The position numbers were made by a program, and so were the translations under genes. A stretch of DNA of 64,000 nt from Byssothecium circinans (Eukaryota > Ascomycota > Dothideomycetes > Pleosporales > Massarinaceae): assembly GCA_010015675.1 (NCBI GenBank), contig ML976984.1:73571-137570 (forward strand). Reading direction: 5' to 3'. Each line of letters opens with the position of its first letter. Within the stretch, counting starts at the first letter, position 1. Below the pieces are notes generated by a model. It searched no databases and had not been told where the DNA came from. It saw only the letters and a program-made list of their open reading frames with translations. Shown here one piece after another: positions 23,564 through 35,847 of this stretch.

Positions 23564-25165
23564 ATGCCCAGGCTGCGGCAGCCGAATCCGTACGGCGATC
23601 TCCCGGACGCCGAGCTATGGTCGGAGGAGTTTGCAAGGAAGGAGGACGAGAAGGATGCTTTGAGCCAATTGAGGGATGAGTTCATCATTCCGACCAAGGG
23701 TGATCTGCACAACAGACGATACGGCCCGATGACCAAGTCGGAGAACGGGGCAACAAGAGACGGCGATGACGAGGAATCCATATACCTGTGCGGCAACTCA
23801 CTCGGCTTACAGCCACGCCGGACGCGAGAATACATCGCCCGCTATCTCGACACGTGGGCTTCGAAAGGGGTTTTTGGTCACTTCAAGGAGCTGGACGGCG
23901 GCTTGCCCCCCTGGCTGCACCTCGACGATGCACTCAAAGAGCAGACGGCCAAGCTTGTGGGGGCACTGCCGAGCGAAGTCGTGGTCATGGAGACGCTGAC
24001 AGCGAATCTGCATCTTCTCATGTCGAGTTTCTACAAGCCAACGCCAGACAGATACAAGATCATCATCGAGGGGAAGGCGTTTCCGAGCGACCATGTAAGC
24101 AACCCCGTCTCCCGTTGTCAATACCATGGGTCGGCATAATTAATCTGTGTCCAGTACGCTGCACAGTCCCAGCTGGCCCACCACAACATTCCCCCCTCAG
24201 CCCTCATAACCATCACTCCCCCTTCAGATTCTTCCCCTTACCTCTCCACCGAACACATCCTCTCCGTCATCTCCCAACACGCCGCCACGACTGCCCTTGT
24301 GCTCCTGCCCGGCATCCAGTTCTACTCCGGCCAGTACTTCGACATTGAGCTGATCACACGACACTGCCACTCGCTTGGCCTCCTCGTGGGCTGGGATCTC
24401 GCCCATGCTGTTGGAAATGTACCTGTCAAGCTTCATGACTGGAACGTCGACTTCGCCGCTTGGTGCAATTACAAGTACATGAATGGCGGACCCGGAGTCA
24501 TCGGTGGGCTGTTCGTGCATGACCACCATGGAAAAGTAGAGGATGCACAACCCCCCACCAAGGATGGCATGCATGCACCCCAAACTGGAGATGCGATCCA
24601 CGACAACGACACAAAACTCGTCTATCGTCCTCGATTAAGCGGCTGGTGGGGCAGCGACAAAGGCAGTCGCTTCCACATGGAGAATAAGTTTGTTCCTATC
24701 CCCGGCGCAAGCGGCTTCCAGCTCAGCAACCCAAGCGCCCTCGACATGACGTCCGTCCTGGCTAGCTTGGACGTCTTCGCAAAGACCGATATAGAAAGTC
24801 TCAGACGGCGGAGTCTACGACTGACAGCCTACCTCGAGGCTCGACTCTTACGCTACGAGGGCGGCAAGCCACCATACAAGATCATCACACCTTTGGACCC
24901 AACCGAAAGAGGGGCGCAGCTCAGTGTACTTTTGAACCCAGGCCTTTTGGACCATGTTTTGGAATACATCGAAGCGCGGGGAGTGGTAGTCGACGAGCGA
25001 AAACCAGACGTACTCCGAATCGCCCCGGCACCACTATACAACTCATTCTGGGATATCCACCGCTTCGTCGTAGTTTTCCACCAAGCATGCCGAAAAGCGT
25101 CTGCCATTACGCCGAGAAAGCGCAAGGAAGAGGACGATGCGGTTACTGTAGCTCAGACAGCTTAG
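23564..25165 (+). CDS. BNA5: Kynureninase
   Basis: PLP enzyme of the kynurenine pathway: it cleaves 3-hydroxykynurenine to 3-hydroxyanthranilate and alanine on the route from tryptophan to NAD. Two exons, 23564-24094 and 24155-25165, with a 60-nt intron inside the conserved FPSDHYAAQSQ segment (DH|YAA). The product is 513 aa. The early YLCGNSLGLQP motif and FGHFKELDGGLPPW match the family. The PLP-binding lysine lies in NYKYMNGGPG near residue 282, preceded by WDLAHAVGN (the Asp that holds the pyridine nitrogen). GWWGSDKGSRFHM and the C-terminal VVVDERKPDVLRIAP are also family marks. A short Lys/Arg/Glu tail is extra. It is likely cytosolic. Confidence 0.97.
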
Positions 25166-26471
25166 CAGGCCCGAGCACTACCGATCCGCCAATTCCTTTG
25201 ATAGATGTTACTTTTCAGTCGTTCAGCTCGGCACCTATTACCTCTTATTGTAACCTATGACCCACGTTTCCTCATGTTTTCTAGCCCCTTCCTTTTTTCT
25301 TTCGGCACGACATATATACCCCGTCGGAGGAAAACATCTCTTTGTAAGATGGTGTAATGCGTTAATGCACGCTGTAATGATGATGGACGACGGGCGGTTA
25401 TGGGAGATGAGATGGAAGGTATAAAAGTAAAAGGGCAGAATGTGTTGGGCCTGAAATGATATGCAGTTTACTTTTTTTTCCCGTGATTATTTGGTGCATT
25501 TCATGACAGCTGCTCTTTGTTGGAAACCAATAAACCCGAAAGAATGGCTTGTCATTGTCTTGCTCACCACAGTGCCTACCCTAATACCAACTACCTTGAT
25601 CGGCCGAGTCAGCCACCTCTACATGATAGATAGTCTCAAAAGATTATATTCCACCTTGCACATTTCATGTTACAGGAGATACCCAATCCAAAATATCAAG
25701 ACCCTTGCCGCTTACTTGCCCCCCTTCTCAATGAGAGTTTCTTCCTCATGTTGATCTATACTTGATCCAGAATCCCTCTATTCATTAGGATCTCCCCCAT
25801 AAGTCCAACACGGGTTAAAAGTGACCCGAAGTTCAAGCCCACTCCACCAGGCCGAAGCTCACACAACCTTCCTTATGCACAACGCGAGGTCTTTGATTCT
25901 GAGCCGCAGATTTTAGCACTACAAATCGTGAAGTCTAGCAATGTAGCTGTATCAAGCGTTCGAGCCATCCTATCGCCATCCTACTGAAGTATGAGGACAC
26001 GGTGTGGATTAACGTTTGTAGAAGCTGAATCAAAATGATATATACAGGCTTCTTCTTTCCTTCCTCAAGTTAGTCTGGCGAGGCTGTTGAGATTAACAGG
26101 GACAGCGTGTACGTTCGTGAGATCTACGGTTCTGGGACCTGTTTGGCGTCTTGATGGAAGGGGATTGTGTATGGTAAGTAGTGCACTGCGGTTCAGGATT
26201 GCGACTCCATGTGTGTACCTTATCATTTCTGATGCGGATGAGATTCTTTCGAAACGTTCAAGGAGAGGAATTTTAGTAGAATGCGAGGTGGTGGTAGACG
26301 CAGTCGTCCAAATCCTTTGGCTTGCCTCCCACGAATATGAGGTTCTCGCCGGTCTGCTCGATTACGTACTCCAGCTCTCACTATGGCGTAAGGAGGAGAT
26401 TGTGCTGTGGGCTCACGTTATAGATGTGCATTACGACGAGAAGAGGGTGGTAGAAATCGTTGAACGCGATA
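25166..26471. other. Long intergenic stretch 3' of kynureninase
   Basis: 1.3 kb without a supported gene. A 97-codon frame on the plus strand (25461-25754) has a hydrophobic run but nothing that looks conserved. Frames right of 26087 on the plus strand are mostly antisense to the DUF6604 gene or its 3' flank. Confidence 0.5.
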
Positions 26472-28031
26472 CTATGGAGGTGGAGCTTTATCATGACGCT
26501 GGCTGAAGAGACCCCAACTCGCAGGGTTGGTTTTGTACTGAAAGCAAGGAGCCCAATTGCTTGTCCCCTCTCCTTGTTCGATGGCCCGGAGGAAAGTGTC
26601 TCTAGTCTCATTGATGGCAACCATCTCGAAAATGGTAAAGTAAACGTCGTTGGCGGACGGGAAATGGTCAATCAATCCTATTGCTTCTGCTTTTCGGAAA
26701 GAAGGCAATATCCACTCCAATGTGTCTTCCTGCTCTTTGAAGCCTCTATGGACATCTAGGTCCAGCTCCCGGTGCATGTCTACGAAGGCCCACGTTAATG
26801 CTTTCTTGGCTTTTAGGGACTCTTGTACCGCAATAATTACGAGATCATCGTATTGGCTGTCGCGGCGGACTTCTTGAAGGGGCAATTCAGCCATGAAGTG
26901 GAGCATTTTCTTGATCAAATGTTGCTCGCCTCGTTCAGTTTGCTTGTTCGTATTTGCATCAGTGTCGTACTCGGTGTAGGTGGGTGAATCAACCATAAAC
27001 TTTTCAAAGTATCGTTCAGTGGTGTTTACACACGTGAGGGTTGAGAGAGTCATGTGGATACCGCCAATTTCGTGATTCTCTTCGATGTCGCTTTCCGTAT
27101 TGATTTTATCGTTGTCGGATGGCTTCGATTCGACGCCTGGGTGAAGAAAGTTGATGATCTTTGTATGATCGTCGAGCCTGGGGAAGGCTTCGAGAAAAGA
27201 CGTGTTGAGTTGAGGAAGGTTTTCAATATCCATGTTATTTGTGGATGCAGCAACCGTCAGTGGGAGACGGTGCCGTTTGTATTCGTGCCAAGTACGATGA
27301 ACGATGAGGCGCACCTCCGCACAACTTTTGAGGAAGCAGTACAGTGCAAAGGATACGTCCTCCACAGATGGCTCGACATTGAAAGTTCGAGGCTCTTTTA
27401 CAGAGCTGCACACAGATTGAGCTTGGTCAGAAATAGAGACTTGTGCATCTTCTTCATCGATGCGCTCGATGGCCCTAGTCACGGGCTCCGGGATACTCCC
27501 CTTAGTTGCTGCTGAACTCTTGTAGTCCTTTATAATCCCGGGTGTAGGGCATAATGGCTTGAACTTTTCGTACACATACTCCAATATCGAGATAAAGTGG
27601 CTATGGGTCTTGTTACGCATTTTGGTCTGTTCATTAGCCTTGTGTTCTTGCGCCTTATAAAAGGCCGCGGACTCCTTGCGTCTGGAAATCGTGTCTCGTA
27701 GAGTTGAGAAGATGTTCGTCGGGACGCGTACCTTGAAAGCAGCGATGATGTTGGCTAATGGCTTGAAGGAGTTCACCGGTATATAGTGCGAGACGCCCTG
27801 GCCTCCGTGCAGTTTGATTTGCGCTTTCTTGGCTTCTTTCTTCGGTGCAATTCCAGCCTTACCTTTCAATCTACTACCCACACGGGCTGTAGTGGCAGGA
27901 GTGGCTTTGACAAGGAGATGGTCAACAGATGCGAGTCGGCTTGCGGTTTGGCCCATCCATTGGGCAACAACCTGAGTACCCCTCGTGTAAATGCGATGGG
28001 AATCCTAGAGGGAAGGCGCAAGCCACTCCAT
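26472..28031 (-). pseudogene. DUF6604 gene with premature TAG at codon 9
   Basis: The protein belongs to the fungal DUF6604 family, whose function is unknown. The long frame runs 27956-26472 (494 aa from an internal ATG), with the family segments RLKGKAGIAPKKEAKKAQ, HYIPVNSFKPLANIIAAFK and THSHFISILEYVYEKFKPL. The family-like N-terminus continues upstream in the same frame: IYTRGTQVVAQWMGQTA, then a TAG at 28005-28007, then MEWLAPSL back to an ATG at 28031. DUF6604 proteins usually start about there (short leader, then a DSY-type motif and YKRGT), so the TAG seems to fall inside the true coding region. Options: dead gene; re-initiation at 27956; or an intron whose acceptor is that TAG, with an unseen first exon. 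The rest of the frame is intact, which argues for recent loss or a functional shorter form. Confidence 0.65.
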
Positions 28032-28818
28032 CGCGCGTGGCAATGGTCGAAAATGCTGGTCCGGGGTTGGCTGCCCGAGTCAAAAAGTTCGGGGAGAGTT
28101 CGAAAGAGGAACTTAAGGGCAAAGAGGCAAGCAGCATAGTGCGGCTCATATGGAAAACAGCAGCAGACGGGTACGGCTGAGTCATTTTGGTTCGTTTGTA
28201 GAAGAGTCGACACAGCAGGGCTCGCCTCGGCGCAACAAACGCCTATCCATTCTTCAAGGAGCTCCAAAATAAAAGCAATTGTCTCACCAAGGTATACATT
28301 CTCATAGCAATGGCTCCGAACACTGGAAGGCCCATACATATACATGTCGCTCCATGCTTAGGGTAGCTTGGCTATTACGATCAAGTGTCCATCGGTGCAG
28401 CGGTAGTTGAGCTTCCAACATCTTTTAGAAGCTCAAGGTTAAGATGGAAGTTCGACTTAAACAAGAGGGGTGTTGTGGGCTCTGATGACGGGCAGAGATG
28501 GCGGTTTGGCATGGCAGGCATCCATTGGGATTAAGGAAGCGAATCGAGAACGAGGAGTAGAAGAAGAAGAAGTGTATACAGAAGACGTTAAAGTTTGAGA
28601 AAGAGGAGGGAAAGAAGAGGAATGACGTAACGAGGAAACCATCTCAAGTCCTATAAGCAGCCCCGACGTTTGACCAAGCAAACCCCACTAACCCCCATCC
28701 TTCTTAGCGCCAAATCCAAACATCTGCACGTGACACCGCATTTCGCGAAACTTTCAAACCTCAAAGCAACCGATCAAGCGTCACAACCCAATCCAATTGC
28801 GCACCCCACCCTCCCACA
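28032..28818. other. Divergent intergenic region, DUF6604 to mL40
   Basis: It separates two divergent genes and should hold both promoters. Frames in it show no domain sequence. A short GAA/GAG repeat lies near 28555-28580. Confidence 0.45.
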
Positions 28819-29536
28819 ATGAACCTCTCGACCTTTCGAACCATCTCACGCCCATCCTCTCTCTTCCAATCATCCTTCACCCTACCAAAACCCGCGTCCG
28901 CGCCCTCACGAGCCCAAAAACCACAAACGGCATCACCGTTCTCCACAACAGCGACGCTGCAAAAGCGCAGCAGAGGCGGGAAAAATGCCACGGATCCACG
29001 AATAAGTACGTCTACCTCCCATACCATCCCGCTTCTCAGATCTTTCCCCACAAAAAGAAGCAAAGCAACAACACAAGCACCCAAACACTCCACACTTCAC
29101 AGCCAACTAAGCTAACAACCCCAAACCAGCTGCCATACGCTACCACCTCTCGCACCCCCTAACCCCCCGGCCCCTCCACTTCTCTCGCCTCCGCTACCTG
29201 CGCCACTGGACCATCCACCGCGCCTGGCTCCTCTTCCTGCGCAAGCGGCGCCGCGCCGAAGAGCTCGACCTCGAGCGGCAATACATGAGCATGCGCGCTG
29301 CGTGCGAGCACTTGCGTCTCCTAGATAGCGAGGGGAACCGTGTGAGCGAGGCCGAGGCAGGCGGGCAGGGTCCCGATGCGGGGACGTTGGGGGTTAGGGG
29401 CAGAGAGGTTGGGAGGCTGTATCGTGCGGCTATGGTGAAGAGGGGCGTTTGGGGGAGTGTGCCGATTGAGTATGCGAGGGTGCAGACGGATTTCCCGGGG
29501 AGAGAGGGGTGGAATCATGGGTGGAGTAGGAATTAG
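28819..29536 (+). CDS. Mitochondrial large-subunit ribosomal protein mL40 (MRP-L28 family)
   Basis: A component of the large mitoribosomal subunit. Two exons, 28819-29005 and 29130-29536, give 197 aa; the intron has donor GTACGT and acceptor ACCAG. The first 55 residues are Ser/Thr/Arg-rich, a mitochondrial targeting sequence ending near LQKRSRGG. The conserved block starts KNATDPRI and crosses the intron into AIRYHLSHPLTPRPLHFSR, then LRHWTIHRAW and the charged helix RKRRRAEELDLERQY. The C-terminus has the VPIEYARVQTD patch. I recognise the family by this LRHWTIHRAW block; yeast MRPL28 is the likely counterpart. Confidence 0.8.
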
Positions 29537-30185
29537 ATGGGATGCGGTGAGAGGGGGAAGAATGTAGGATAAATATGGGAGGTGGTCAGGGTGTAAGATA
29601 CGGGCAGGTAGGAATGGGAGGTCAAGTCATAGTAAGGGAGAGAGATCGGCGGAAGAAATAGGTGTATATTATAGTCCGAAATCCGCACCCTGTAATATTA
29701 ACGCTCAACGTACATATGTAAGGCATATGTATGTATGCCCGATACCAATCTTCTCCATCCAGTCACAGTTCAAACTCCCCTTTGTCTACCCGTACTCCAT
29801 CCAGGAAGGAACATACACAAGCTGAAAGAGCGTGAGATGACTGCAATCATCAACCATCATCCCATCTAGGTATCGTACTCCGGGCAGATTTTGTTCCCTC
29901 CCAAACCCCAACCTCCCTCACAACGCAACACTCTTCCCCCAAATATGTCCATTAGAACTGAAAAGCCGCCCAGCCACCAATCCCCCCATGCACTTTTCCG
30001 GCACCAAGCATAGACATGGAAAACATAGCTCTGCCGGACAAAGAGCTGTCGCTAGCAATGCACACCCAGCAATAAAGATTAGGAAAGAAAAACAGCGCAG
30101 ACCAGGAAGTAGAAAAGGTAAGAAGCGAGCCGTGAAACACCGCCCAATGCAAAGTAGACGCGCCAAGAAATTTTCAAAATTCGCT
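29537..30185. other. Convergent intergenic region, mL40 and RHO2 3' ends
   Basis: Two converging 3' flanks; no gene is supported. Confidence 0.5.
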
Positions 30186-31277
30186 TTACATGACGCTGCA
30201 GCAGCCACCTTCGCCCTCCTTCTTGTCATGGGACAAGAGAGCAGCGCGTGTGGCGGCTTCAAAAACATCGTCGACACCATCGCCGGTAAGGGATGAGCAC
30301 TCGAGGTACTTCCTGGCACCGATGACCTCCTTCATGTCGCTGCCGGCTTTCGACGTCGTGAACTTGAGGGATTTCTTACGCATCTCTTCTTGTGCTAGAG
30401 GGTCGTCGCGGAGATCCTTCTTCAAGCCGACCAGTATTATTGGGACGCCTGGGCATCGTTCACGGGCCTCCTCCGCCCACTTATGCTTTACGTTTTCGAG
30501 AGAGTCTGGAGAGTCGACCGAGAAGCCTATTAGGATGACATGTGCTTTTGAGTATGCGAGTGGTCGTAGTCGCTCGTAGTCTTCCTGCCCGGCCGTGTCC
30601 CACAACGCTAATTGCACCGACTTGCCGTCCACTCGGCAGTCAGTGACGTAATTTTCAAAGACGGTCGGCACGTAACGCTGGAATGGTCAGTGACAATGCT
30701 ACGTTGAAAATCGTGCTGAGGCGCAGGGGACCCACCGTAGGAAAGTAGCCTAGAGTGAAGACGCTCAGGAGACTGGTCTTACCACAAGCTCCATCGCCAA
30801 TAATTACTAGCTTCCTGTGAATGAACGCATCAGCTGGAGCTCGAAGCCGAGTGTTTCACACCGTCGGAAAATGGCAAGGGCAATTGCGAAAACAATGTCA
30901 GATTGGAGAAGATCAAACGGAAGCGGAAGAAATACATGCGAAACGATAAAAAGATGACATGGGAGCCATGCAAGGTGGCCTATTTTTAGACCAACGTCGG
31001 ATCGGGATTCCCGATGCACGTTATCGGCTCAGGGTCGCATCCCAAGTCTGCATGGCGATCTCTGGGGAAGATGGAAAGGTTGGGACAGAGAGGACTGAGA
31101 GATAGAAGAGGGAAGGAAATCATATGCCAAAACCGCGTAATGAAGGGAAGTGAAGTAGGTTGGACAATTGAGGGGCAACGAACATGACCAAGGGTGCACA
31201 GAAAAGCAGGGTTTTGGAGTGATATCAGTAGTGAAATGTACACACCTGCGCATAACGGGCTCGCCATTCTGGGCCAT
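30186..31277 (-). CDS. RHO2: RHO2-type small GTPase
   Basis: A Rho-family GTPase that in fungi signals to wall integrity and alpha-glucan synthesis at the plasma membrane. Exons: 31277-31246, 30814-30736 and 30677-30186, giving 200 aa. Exon 1 codes just [10 protein letters not shown] and part of an Arg, and is followed by a 431-nt intron, by far the longest in this window. The P-loop is GDGACGKTS (residues 17-25), the effector region YVPTVFENY, switch [23 protein letters not shown], and the base-recognition motifs KKDL and SSLTG. The C-terminus is GGCCSVM: a CaaX box CSVM preceded by a second Cys that could be palmitoylated. Sequence such as [18 protein letters not shown] and ARKYLECSS points to Rho2 rather than Rho1 or Cdc42. 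Confidence 0.93.
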
Positions 31278-32243
31278 TTTGCTGGGGATGCGATGCCGAC
31301 GAGGTTGAGTGAGTCGCAAAGCCGGCAGGATAGGCTCTGTAGGACGCTATGCTACACTCTGGATGTGCTTATGCGGTGTCTGCCGGGCGTCGCAATTGAT
31401 TGCTGTAGCGATCGGGAGGGTCGTAGCGATGTCTAAGAGGGCGCGAGGTGAGCGGACGGGGTGCAGGCGGGTGCTGGAGAGAGCGTCCTGTGGGCAGCGA
31501 GGCAGGAAGACGAACTCGGAGACGGAGAGGGGGAGCGGCGGGCAGAGGTGAGGTGAGGTGGAGTGGTGAGGTGTGAGGTATCAGCTGCGGCGGAATGTCG
31601 AGTGCAGCGGGCGAGGGCGCGATGGCACGAGTAGATTGGATGCACGGGTTGAGGCGCGGGAGGGCGGCAGCTATATAGCGACGGGTTGCACGCACGGGCA
31701 AGCTGCAGCGCAGACAGATGAATGCTAGCGGTATGCGGGCGCTGTTCCTGTTCTGTCCTGCTCTGCTCTGTTCTGTTCTGTCCTGTTCCGTTCCGTTCCG
31801 TTCTGTTCTGCTTTCGGGGAGAGCCGAGTTGTGAGGAACCAGGTGGTGACTGGTGCTGCACTGCTGCTGCACTACAACATCCATTTGGGCGGAGAGGCGG
31901 AGTCCGTGCATGCCAAGCAGTGAGCGTTAGGGTACGTGCCATCTGCACTTCAACAACACAAGTCGACCCCGCGCAGAGCAGTCCAGCCGTCCGACGGAGC
32001 CTCCGCTAACTATTCGAGTGCAGTCGCTGCCGCCAGAGTGCAGACATTGCCACCACGCCCGCCTCAACCCACGATCCCAAAGCGGGGGACTGACCGTCAT
32101 CGCAGCTTCTGCTAGTCCCGCTATACACGACACGGCACTTCCCACCTCTGGCAGTAGCTCGCCCGATCACGCAGTGCCCAGGTAGCTTCTAGCCAAGCAC
32201 CTCTGTCATTGCCGTCCGGCGCACTTCTCCCTCCCCTCCACCC
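31278..32243. promoter_or_regulatory. RHO2/NST1 divergent intergenic region
   Basis: 966 bp between the two start codons, G+C-rich and without a supported gene. It carries a pentanucleotide tract at 31741-31812. Confidence 0.5.
31741..31812. repeat. Imperfect (TTCTG)n/(TTCCG)n microsatellite
   Basis: About fourteen copies in a row of a five-base unit, varying between TTCTG, TCCTG, CTCTG and TTCCG. It lies in the intergenic region between the two divergent genes. Confidence 0.85.
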
Positions 32244-35200
32244 ATGGCTCAAGGCACAAAGGTCGTCGGCGCCGTTGCCGCCGCACCAACGGCACCTCCG
32301 AACGGCGTTGCGGGCACACATGCTCCATCTCCCCAGCCGGTGAATCGCAAGAAACAGAAGCGACGGGAGAAGGAGGCCGCGAAGAAGGCTGTCGAGCAGG
32401 CAAAGCAGCAGCAGCAGCCGCCAAATGCAGCGCCCGCAAAGAATGGCCGTCCGACGCCGCCCAACAAGCTCCCCATGGCGCAACACACGACTCCAGCCCG
32501 CCCGCAGGCACCGCAGTACGCAGAGCCCGAATACGACGACGACCCCCCTTATGATGACGAGGGAGACTACTTCTCGGACGAGGAGGGCGAGCAGTACGCG
32601 CAACCGTATGCTAGCAATGGCCACCACTACCCTTCAGGGTATGCGCCCTCGCCCGGCGCTGGCAGTGCGGCCAAGAAGAAAAAGATGGGACAGCCTGCAC
32701 CTTCCCAGCCGAATCCACACTACCATCATCACATGCCGCCCCGTCCACCGCATATGCCACATCTGTCTGCCCACGTCACGCGCGCAAACGGCCCCAAGAA
32801 AGACCGTATATGGAACACGACAACCCAGGAAGAGCGCGAGCGCATCCGTGAGTTCTGGCTGTCTCTCAGTGAGGATGAGCGCAAATCGTTGGTCAAGATT
32901 GAGAAGGAAGCTGTCTTGCGTAAGATGAAGGAGCAGCAGAAACACTCATGCAGCTGCGCGGTGTGCGGACGGAAACGCACCGCCATTGAAGAGGAGCTCG
33001 AGGTATTGTACGATGCCTACTATGAGGAACTTGAGCAGTACGCCCTCCGCAAACACTACCCTGCACCCAGCTTGTCCCATACTAACCCGCATCGTGCTTA
33101 CAGTGCACCTCGCGCCCGCCCCATAATGCCGTCGCAGCCTCCCCCCGGCCACTACGATGATACCGACGAGCTCTCCGGCGAAGAGGAGGAAGACGAGGAC
33201 TTCTCGAATAGCGACATCTCCTCCGACGAGGAGTACAGCGAAGAGGAGCGCCTGCCGCACCCTGAAACCGACTTCCTCCATTTTGGCAGTAGCCTACAAG
33301 TTAAAGGTATTGCGTCTGTCACAATCGTCTTGCGAGGAGAGACTGATTTTGTTTATCAGGCGGCATTCTAACAGTCGCAGACGACCTGCTGAAGAACGAT
33401 GGCAAGAAGTTCATTGAAATGATGGAACAGCTTGCTGAGCGGAGGATGCAGCGGGAAGAGGAGGCCCAATATCACGGTCAGTCGAGTATGGCTTACCGGA
33501 GTCACAACGCCCACAACCACGCACCTCCGCCCGAAGAGGACGAATTCGATGACGAAGATGAGGAGGAGGAGGGTTACGAGGATGGAGACTACGAAGAGGA
33601 AGACGAGGATGAAGATGTGCGTATGAATCGGGTACGTACATGTGGCGAGCTAATAGCACATAGGAAGCCATGACCGAGGAGCAGCGCATGGAGGAAGGCA
33701 GGCGAATGTTTCAGATATTTGCAGCACGGATGTTTGAGCAGAGGGTTCTCCAAGCCTACAAGGAAAAGGTAGCCGCCGAACGACAGCAGCGACTTCTCGA
33801 GGAATTGGCCGAAGAGGACGACAAGAAGGAGCAGAAGGAGGCTAAGAAGGCAAAGGAGGCCCAGAAGCGCAAGGAGAAGAAGGAAAAGGCAAAGCAGGCA
33901 AAGCAAGCAGAGAAGGAGAAACGGGAAGCTGAACAGGCTGCCAAGGAGGAGGAGGCTCGAGCTGCCGAGGCCGCGCGTCTGGAGGAGCAGAAGAGGAAGA
34001 AAGAGGAGCAGCGGAAGAAGAAGGAGGCAAGCCGAAAAGCGCAAGAGGAAGAGAAGCAGCGGAAAGAGGCTGAGCGTTTAAGGCGGCAGCAGGAGGAGCG
34101 CGACCGGCAGCAAGAAGTCGAGCGCAAGGTCCGAGAGCAGAAAGCTCAAGAAAAGAAAGCTAGGGATGAAGCAAAGAGAAAGGAGCGCGAGGAGCGCGAA
34201 GCGAAAGAGAAGGAAGCTCGCGAAAAGAAGGCTCACGATGACAAGGCGCGAAAGGAAAAGGAGGCAGCCAAGGCCAAAACAGACAAGGAGCGCAGCCAGA
34301 AAGAACAGCAGGCCGCTGCAGTGGCTCAGAATGCCGCAACACCAGCGAAGAGGCAATCACAGCCAGTTGCTCCAGCCCTGCCCCCTCAGCTCCTTAAGCA
34401 AAATTCATCGACTGGATTCCCTTCACCTCACGTCACTCCAGCTGTACCCAAAGCACCTACCCCAAATCGACCTCGCCAGACCTCTCAGCAGGGCTCACAT
34501 GGATCTTCGCCAAAGAACTCACAACCTGCTCCTGGCACCAGCAGCAAGTCGATGTCTCCATTGTCACAAGCACAGATTCCTGTGGTACCGAAGTCCATCC
34601 TGACGAAACCACCTTCACAACAGCTTACCCCGGCTCCGCACACTCAACCTTCATCACCAATGCCTCCGATAGGGCCACCACCAGGTATGCCAATGCCGCC
34701 TGGAATGGGATTGGGAATGAACAGTATGCCTCCAGGCTTGAACGGTTTCCCCGGTCAGGGTATGATGCCCGGCATGATGGGTCTTGGTGGTCGTATGCCC
34801 ATGTTCCCTCAGCAAGGACATCAGAATTTCCGTCCATTCCCACCTCCAGGCATGCACGGGCCAAATATGATGCCGATGGGTCGAGGTTTCCCGGGTATAG
34901 AAGCCCCTCCGCCAGGATTTGGACCGATGCCAGGCTTTCCTGGGCCAAACAACGTTCCTCCGTTTGGCATGGGTGTGCCCGGGCACTCACGACAACACTC
35001 TTACGATAAACCTGTCACGGATAGCCCGATTGCTGCACCGCAAGCCCAGCCGATCCAGCGACCTACACCAATCCAACGACCCTCTAGTGTCAAGCCGCAC
35101 GATGAGAAACATGGGAAGGCTGGTGATGTCGACGAGCTCGCAGATCACCTCGGCAGCAAAGCTCTGCTAGACGACGAGGAAGACATGCCCGAATTTCCAG

Positions 35201-35847
35201 AAGCTGGACGTCGGACAAGCCTGCAACAGCATGGCTCCCTCCGCGGTGCACCTCTGGGATTTTTTGCGGATGCTCCAAGCCAACCTAGGCCAGATCTACA
35301 TGCACCCTTTGCAAGCTCAGGTAGCGGCAGTGTCTGGGGAACACCCCCAATGCCCTTTCCTATGCCAGGCAGCGCAGGATGGGGCAATTCTCCAACCTCG
35401 AGCATGTTCAACAGCCCCTTCGCCATGATGGGAGCTCCGCGGAACACTGAACAGCGTGGTCCAAACGAACAGCGCCTAGTATGGCTTCGCCGACTGGTGT
35501 GCAATACATGCAAGATGCTGGCAATGCGGCAACCTGGAACCGACGGCTATGTGGATGCGGGCGACGTCCTCACCCACATTGACATGGGCCGTAGCCCCGC
35601 AGAGGCCCGAGTCTCAGCTGAGGAGATCAAGGAAGCATGCGACATCATTGGCGACGGCAGCAACGGTGGCGGCAATCTCGATTACAAAGAGCTTCGGCCC
35701 GGTCAGCTCTCCCACATCAAGTTTGTCGAAGCTGGCGGCCCGCCTCCTACACTGGGTGAGATTGGCAGTCCCATTCCAGGACACAGCGTTCCCGTTGGCG
35801 GATTTGGAGCACGGCCGTTTCCTGGACTGGGTCCTCAGGGCTTCTAG
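32244..35847 (+). CDS. NST1: Stress response protein NST1
   Basis: Fungal Nst1 family; yeast Nst1 affects salt tolerance and is found in cytoplasmic RNP bodies. Exons 32244-33306, 33360-33616 and 33664-35847 give 1167 aa. The N-terminus has a Lys/Arg basic helix and acidic patches, then [25 protein letters not shown]-like helix, and a [10 protein letters not shown] motif shared by Nst1 proteins. [27 protein letters not shown] follows in two stretches after intron 2. The centre (about residues 480-700) is a long Lys/Glu/Arg/Ala single-helix coiled coil. A Pro/Gly/Met-rich low-complexity region follows, and a conserved C-terminal block [17 protein letters not shown] used donor GTGCGT at 33617 (47-nt intron) over GTACGT at 33632, which would give a 32-nt intron. 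Confidence 0.93.

Noticed and set aside
25461..25754. 97-codon plus-strand frame 3' of kynureninase
   Set aside because: It has a hydrophobic run but no family-like pattern or plausible promoter.
26087..27515. Plus-strand frames of up to 153 codons
   Set aside because: Mostly shadows of the DUF6604 frame on the opposite strand, plus its 3' flank.
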